DNA of 64,000 nt from the NCBI RefSeq assembly GCF_013114595.1, contig NZ_VTXE01000020.1:1-64000 (forward strand), read 5' to 3'. Of this stretch, positions 61,761 through 64,000 are shown in pieces; the stretch's first letter is position 1, and each line of letters begins with the position of its first letter. The notes under the pieces are model-generated. The model was not told the origin of the DNA. It did not search any database and saw only the letters and a list, made by a program, of their open reading frames with translations. Position numbers and translations under genes: made by a program. The DNA is from Vibrio sp. 99-8-1. GTDB lineage: Bacteria; Pseudomonadota; Gammaproteobacteria; Enterobacterales; Vibrionaceae.

Positions 61761-62687
61761 TTAGTAACCAAAACGACGCGCCCATGAACACCATATATCT
61801 TGTAAGTGGCGTCTGTTACCACGGATAAACTTGATCTCTTGCCCCGGCTTGGCCTGTGCTAATCTTGGATGATCGATACGGGCCAGTACGCCAATCTTCG
61901 GATATCCACCCAATGTTTGCCTATCGTTTAACAAAACGATGGGTTGGCCGTCTGGTGGTATCTGAATAGAGCCGAGTGCGATTCCTTCCGAAATCACGCC
62001 ATTAGAAGGGGGCGTGATGGGTTTACCATCTAATCGGTAGCCCATACGATCGCAAGATGGCCCCACGCGATATATTTGGTTGTAGAATGCCCGTTTTTGA
62101 TCTTTGGCAAACTGATTTGCTTGGTATGACTCTAAAACCCGTAATCTAAGGGGCAGATTATAGTCTGGAGTAAAGCGAAAGGTGAGTTGTTGGCTTTGTT
62201 GTTTATGTTTGGTTTTACTATAAGAAATCTCATCACCGGCCGCGAGTGCGGAACCATCTTGATGTAAGCCACCAAGTTGTTCTCTTATAACCGTTGCACT
62301 GCTTCCTAAGTGATCTGGTACTTCAAATCCGCCGGATACCGCTAAGTATGCACGTAATCCATTAATTGGCAGACCAAATGTTAACTTTTGTCCTTTATAA
62401 GCATAAAAAGAGCTCCAATTGGTGACAGGTTTGTCATCCAATTTTGCTTGTAAATCTCCGCCACAAATTGCCAACATACAGTTTTCACTAAACTCAAACT
62501 CTGCCTGACCCAAGGTAATTTCGATTGTTGAACAGTTAGGTCGATTACCAAGCAAGTAATTTGACCAGCAATACGCATATTCATCCAGTGGACCACCTTG
62601 AGTCACCCCCAATGGGGCGATGCCATAGCGCCCAAAATCTTGGATTAAACTGAGTTGGCCGGGTTTGTGTACAATCAAACGTGCCAT
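61761..62687 (-). CDS. pxpC: 5-oxoprolinase subunit C (biotin-dependent carboxyltransferase family, KipA)
   Basis: 308 residues. Diagnostic segments: L-S-L-I-Q-D-F-G-R-Y-G near the start, G-V-T-Q-G-G-P-L-D-E, R-V-G-P-S-C-D-R-M-G-Y-R-L-D-G and L-L-N-D-R-Q-T-L-G-G-Y-P. PxpABC hydrolyses 5-oxoproline (pyroglutamate) to glutamate using ATP. It overlaps pxpB by 13 nt. Confidence 0.95.
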   Translation of the reverse strand: MARLIVHKPGQLSLIQDFGRYGIAPLGVTQGGPLDEYAYCWSNYLLGNRPNCSTIEITLGQAEFEFSENCMLAICGGDLQAKLDDKPVTNWSSFYAYKGQKLTFGLPINGLRAYLAVSGGFEVPDHLGSSATVIREQLGGLHQDGSALAAGDEISYSKTKHKQQSQQLTFRFTPDYNLPLRLRVLESYQANQFAKDQKRAFYNQIYRVGPSCDRMGYRLDGKPITPPSNGVISEGIALGSIQIPPDGQPIVLLNDRQTLGGYPKIGVLARIDHPRLAQAKPGQEIKFIRGNRRHLQDIWCSWARRFGY

Positions 62688-63379
62688 AGTTGACCTCCCA
62701 GCTGCAAAAATTGTTCTCTCTCTATCGCTTCAAACTGAACCGTATCGCCAATGCGTAGCGGAGAGAGCTCTTCGGAATCGGCATCAAATAAACAGGTAGG
62801 GCAGTTTCCAATGATGTTCCATCCCCCCGGTGTTTCTGATGGGTACACGGCGGTTTGGTTATCTGCAATACCAACACTGCCTTTAATTACTTTTAGCCTA
62901 GGCGTCGCGAGACGGGGTTTTGCTAGTGTTTCGTTCAACCCTGACAGAAACCCAAAACCTGGACTAAAGCCAATAGCACAGACTTTGTAGCTAGTTTGTG
63001 TATGAAGCTTAATCAGTTGTTGCTTGGTTATGTTTTTTTCTTTTAGTAAACCGGCAAGATCGGGAGCTACATCATCGTGGTAGTAAACGGGCAGTGTGAT
63101 CAGTTTGGATTCGACGTTGCTTTGATAGTTGTCAACTTGGTGAATGATATGAGCTAGCCCAAGTAACATCTCCTCTTCAGGAGTTCGATAAGGTAGGTAG
63201 TCAATCAGCAAAGTTGTATAAGATGGCGTGAGATTCATTATGCTGTTTGCATAATCAGCGTAGATCAACTCTGACACCAAATTAATAAAGTGGGGAAGTT
63301 CTGACTGTATTTGGTCTGAAAATCGAATCAATATGGATGATTCGCAGACCGCTTCAATAGAAACTTTGTCGTATAGCAT
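62675..63379 (-). CDS. pxpB: 5-oxoprolinase subunit B (KipI family)
   Basis: 234 residues. The KipI signature G-F-S-P-G-F-G-F-L and the V-A-D-N-Q-T-A-V-Y-P-S-E-T-P-G-G-W-N-I-I-G segment are both present. It forms the core complex with PxpC. It starts 7 bp after pxpA. Confidence 0.95.
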   Translation of the reverse strand: MLYDKVSIEAVCESSILIRFSDQIQSELPHFINLVSELIYADYANSIMNLTPSYTTLLIDYLPYRTPEEEMLLGLAHIIHQVDNYQSNVESKLITLPVYYHDDVAPDLAGLLKEKNITKQQLIKLHTQTSYKVCAIGFSPGFGFLSGLNETLAKPRLATPRLKVIKGSVGIADNQTAVYPSETPGGWNIIGNCPTCLFDADSEELSPLRIGDTVQFEAIEREQFLQLGGQLWHV

Positions 63380-63386
63380 GTTTACC

Positions 63387-64000
63387 TCATCGCGTTGTTA
63401 ACGCTTCTTTTAGCTTACGTACAACCGCTATAGATGCGTCGTTATCACCATGTATACATATGGTATCGGCCTGAATGGCAAGTTTTTGACCTGAAATTGT
63501 TGTTACGCTGCTATATTTTGCGATTTGCATGGTTTGATAGTAGATATCATCTGGGTTTTTAAGTACCGCTTTAGGGTGATTTCTTGCGGCTAAGAAGCCC
63601 GTGTCTTGATACGTTCGGTCGGCAAAGGCCTCAAACAAAATAGGGACGTTATATTGATCTGCGATATCAATATAAAAAGCGTTATTTTTTGTGGCGAGAA
63701 TCATTAAGGGAATAGAATATATTGAGGCCGCTTTAACAATGGCAGTGAAAATAGTGGGATCTTTCATCATGTCATTATAAAGAGCGCCATGAGGCTTAAT
63801 GTAATCTACCTTGCTGTTGTGTAGCCGACATAATGAGTCTAGTGCACCAACTTGGTATAACACAGCGTGAGTTATTTGCTGCTCGGTATAGTTTAAGCTT
63901 CGGCGACCAAAACCGGGTATATCGTAATAACTAGGATGTGCACCGATGGAAACATTATGAGCCAAAGCTAGTTTGATGGTGTCTGCCATTATGCATGGAT
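63387..64000 (-). CDS. pxpA: 5-oxoprolinase subunit A (LamB/YcsF family), 5' end outside the window
   Basis: The frame stays open to the window edge (P-C-I upstream of the internal methionine at 63989), so the true N-terminus, with the usual D-L-N-C-D-x-G-E motif, lies to the right. Visible motifs are G-A-H-P-S-Y-Y-D-I-P-G-F-G-R-R, D-Y-I-K-P-H-G-A-L-Y-N and the late I-C-I-H-G-D-N. It is probably the first gene of the pxpABC transcript. Confidence 0.94.
   Translation of the reverse strand, partial: PCIMADTIKLALAHNVSIGAHPSYYDIPGFGRRSLNYTEQQITHAVLYQVGALDSLCRLHNSKVDYIKPHGALYNDMMKDPTIFTAIVKAASIYSIPLMILATKNNAFYIDIADQYNVPILFEAFADRTYQDTGFLAARNHPKAVLKNPDDIYYQTMQIAKYSSVTTISGQKLAIQADTICIHGDNDASIAVVRKLKEALTTR

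Overview
The window looks like a stretch of a Vibrio-type (Vibrionaceae, marine Gammaproteobacteria) chromosome. The basis is the gene set and order: fabV, divergent tesA / ybbA-ybbP, pepD, a nine-gene GalNAc (aga) PTS operon, FNR- and NrdR-controlled nrdDG, an ybiY/ybiW/fsa-type glycyl-radical cluster and pxpABC. This is inference from families; I could not run a database search. There are no rRNA or tRNA genes and no CRISPR array.

Layout. 0-0.1 kb: right end of an IS256-family insertion sequence. 0.1-2.1 kb: SigZ-like ECF sigma factor with a glutathione-transferase-like partner, then a DUF3010 gene. 2.1-4.6 kb: a persulfide/CoA-disulfide module (rhodanese-fused flavoprotein reductase, DUF2892 membrane protein, divergent two-cysteine ArsR repressor). 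4.9-10.1 kb: an RND pump with the permease before the adaptor, followed by a paralogue of AgaR. 10.1-16.7 kb: DEAD-box helicase, YehS, MFS and MATE exporters, a DUF2975/XRE pair and SoxR. 16.7-25.2 kb: agaR-kbaZ-agaS-(EIIB-C-D-A)-agaA-kbaY for N-acetylgalactosamine/galactosamine, behind a CRP-like site and a perfect inverted repeat proposed as the AgaR operator. 25.2-28.4 kb: anaerobic ribonucleotide reductase.

28.4-36.3 kb is the accessory island. It holds lipoproteins and at least six orphan polymorphic-toxin remnants, most followed by an immunity-like gene (YezG/DUF600-like, SMI1/KNR4, SUFU-like and unknown types). The modules are separated by five copies of a roughly 120-215 bp repeat (R1), four copies of a hairpin repeat (R2) and many REP-like words (GGGACAGGCATCTTA type). 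A fragment resembling the C-terminus of a REP-associated tyrosine transposase lies among them. One remnant is a WHH nuclease tip whose WHH tryptophan codon is now TAG. The island ends at a 48-codon gene, predicted here on the minus strand, whose leader can pair with its own ribosome binding site.

36.9-47.2 kb: a lipid/drug ABC exporter, then a minus-strand locus with a TRAP transporter (dctPQM), a DeoR regulator, a YbiW-type glycyl radical enzyme and its activase, with a divergent fructose-6-phosphate aldolase behind a perfect FNR box. This looks like an anaerobic sugar or polyol breakdown route. 47.3-64 kb is mostly housekeeping: aminotransferase, retropepsin-like lipoprotein, YjdF, ABC-class ATPase, GAF-EAL phosphodiesterase, pepD, fabV, tesA/ybbA/ybbP, a small conserved-looking protein, and pxpC-pxpB-pxpA (5-oxoprolinase), with pxpA running off the right edge.
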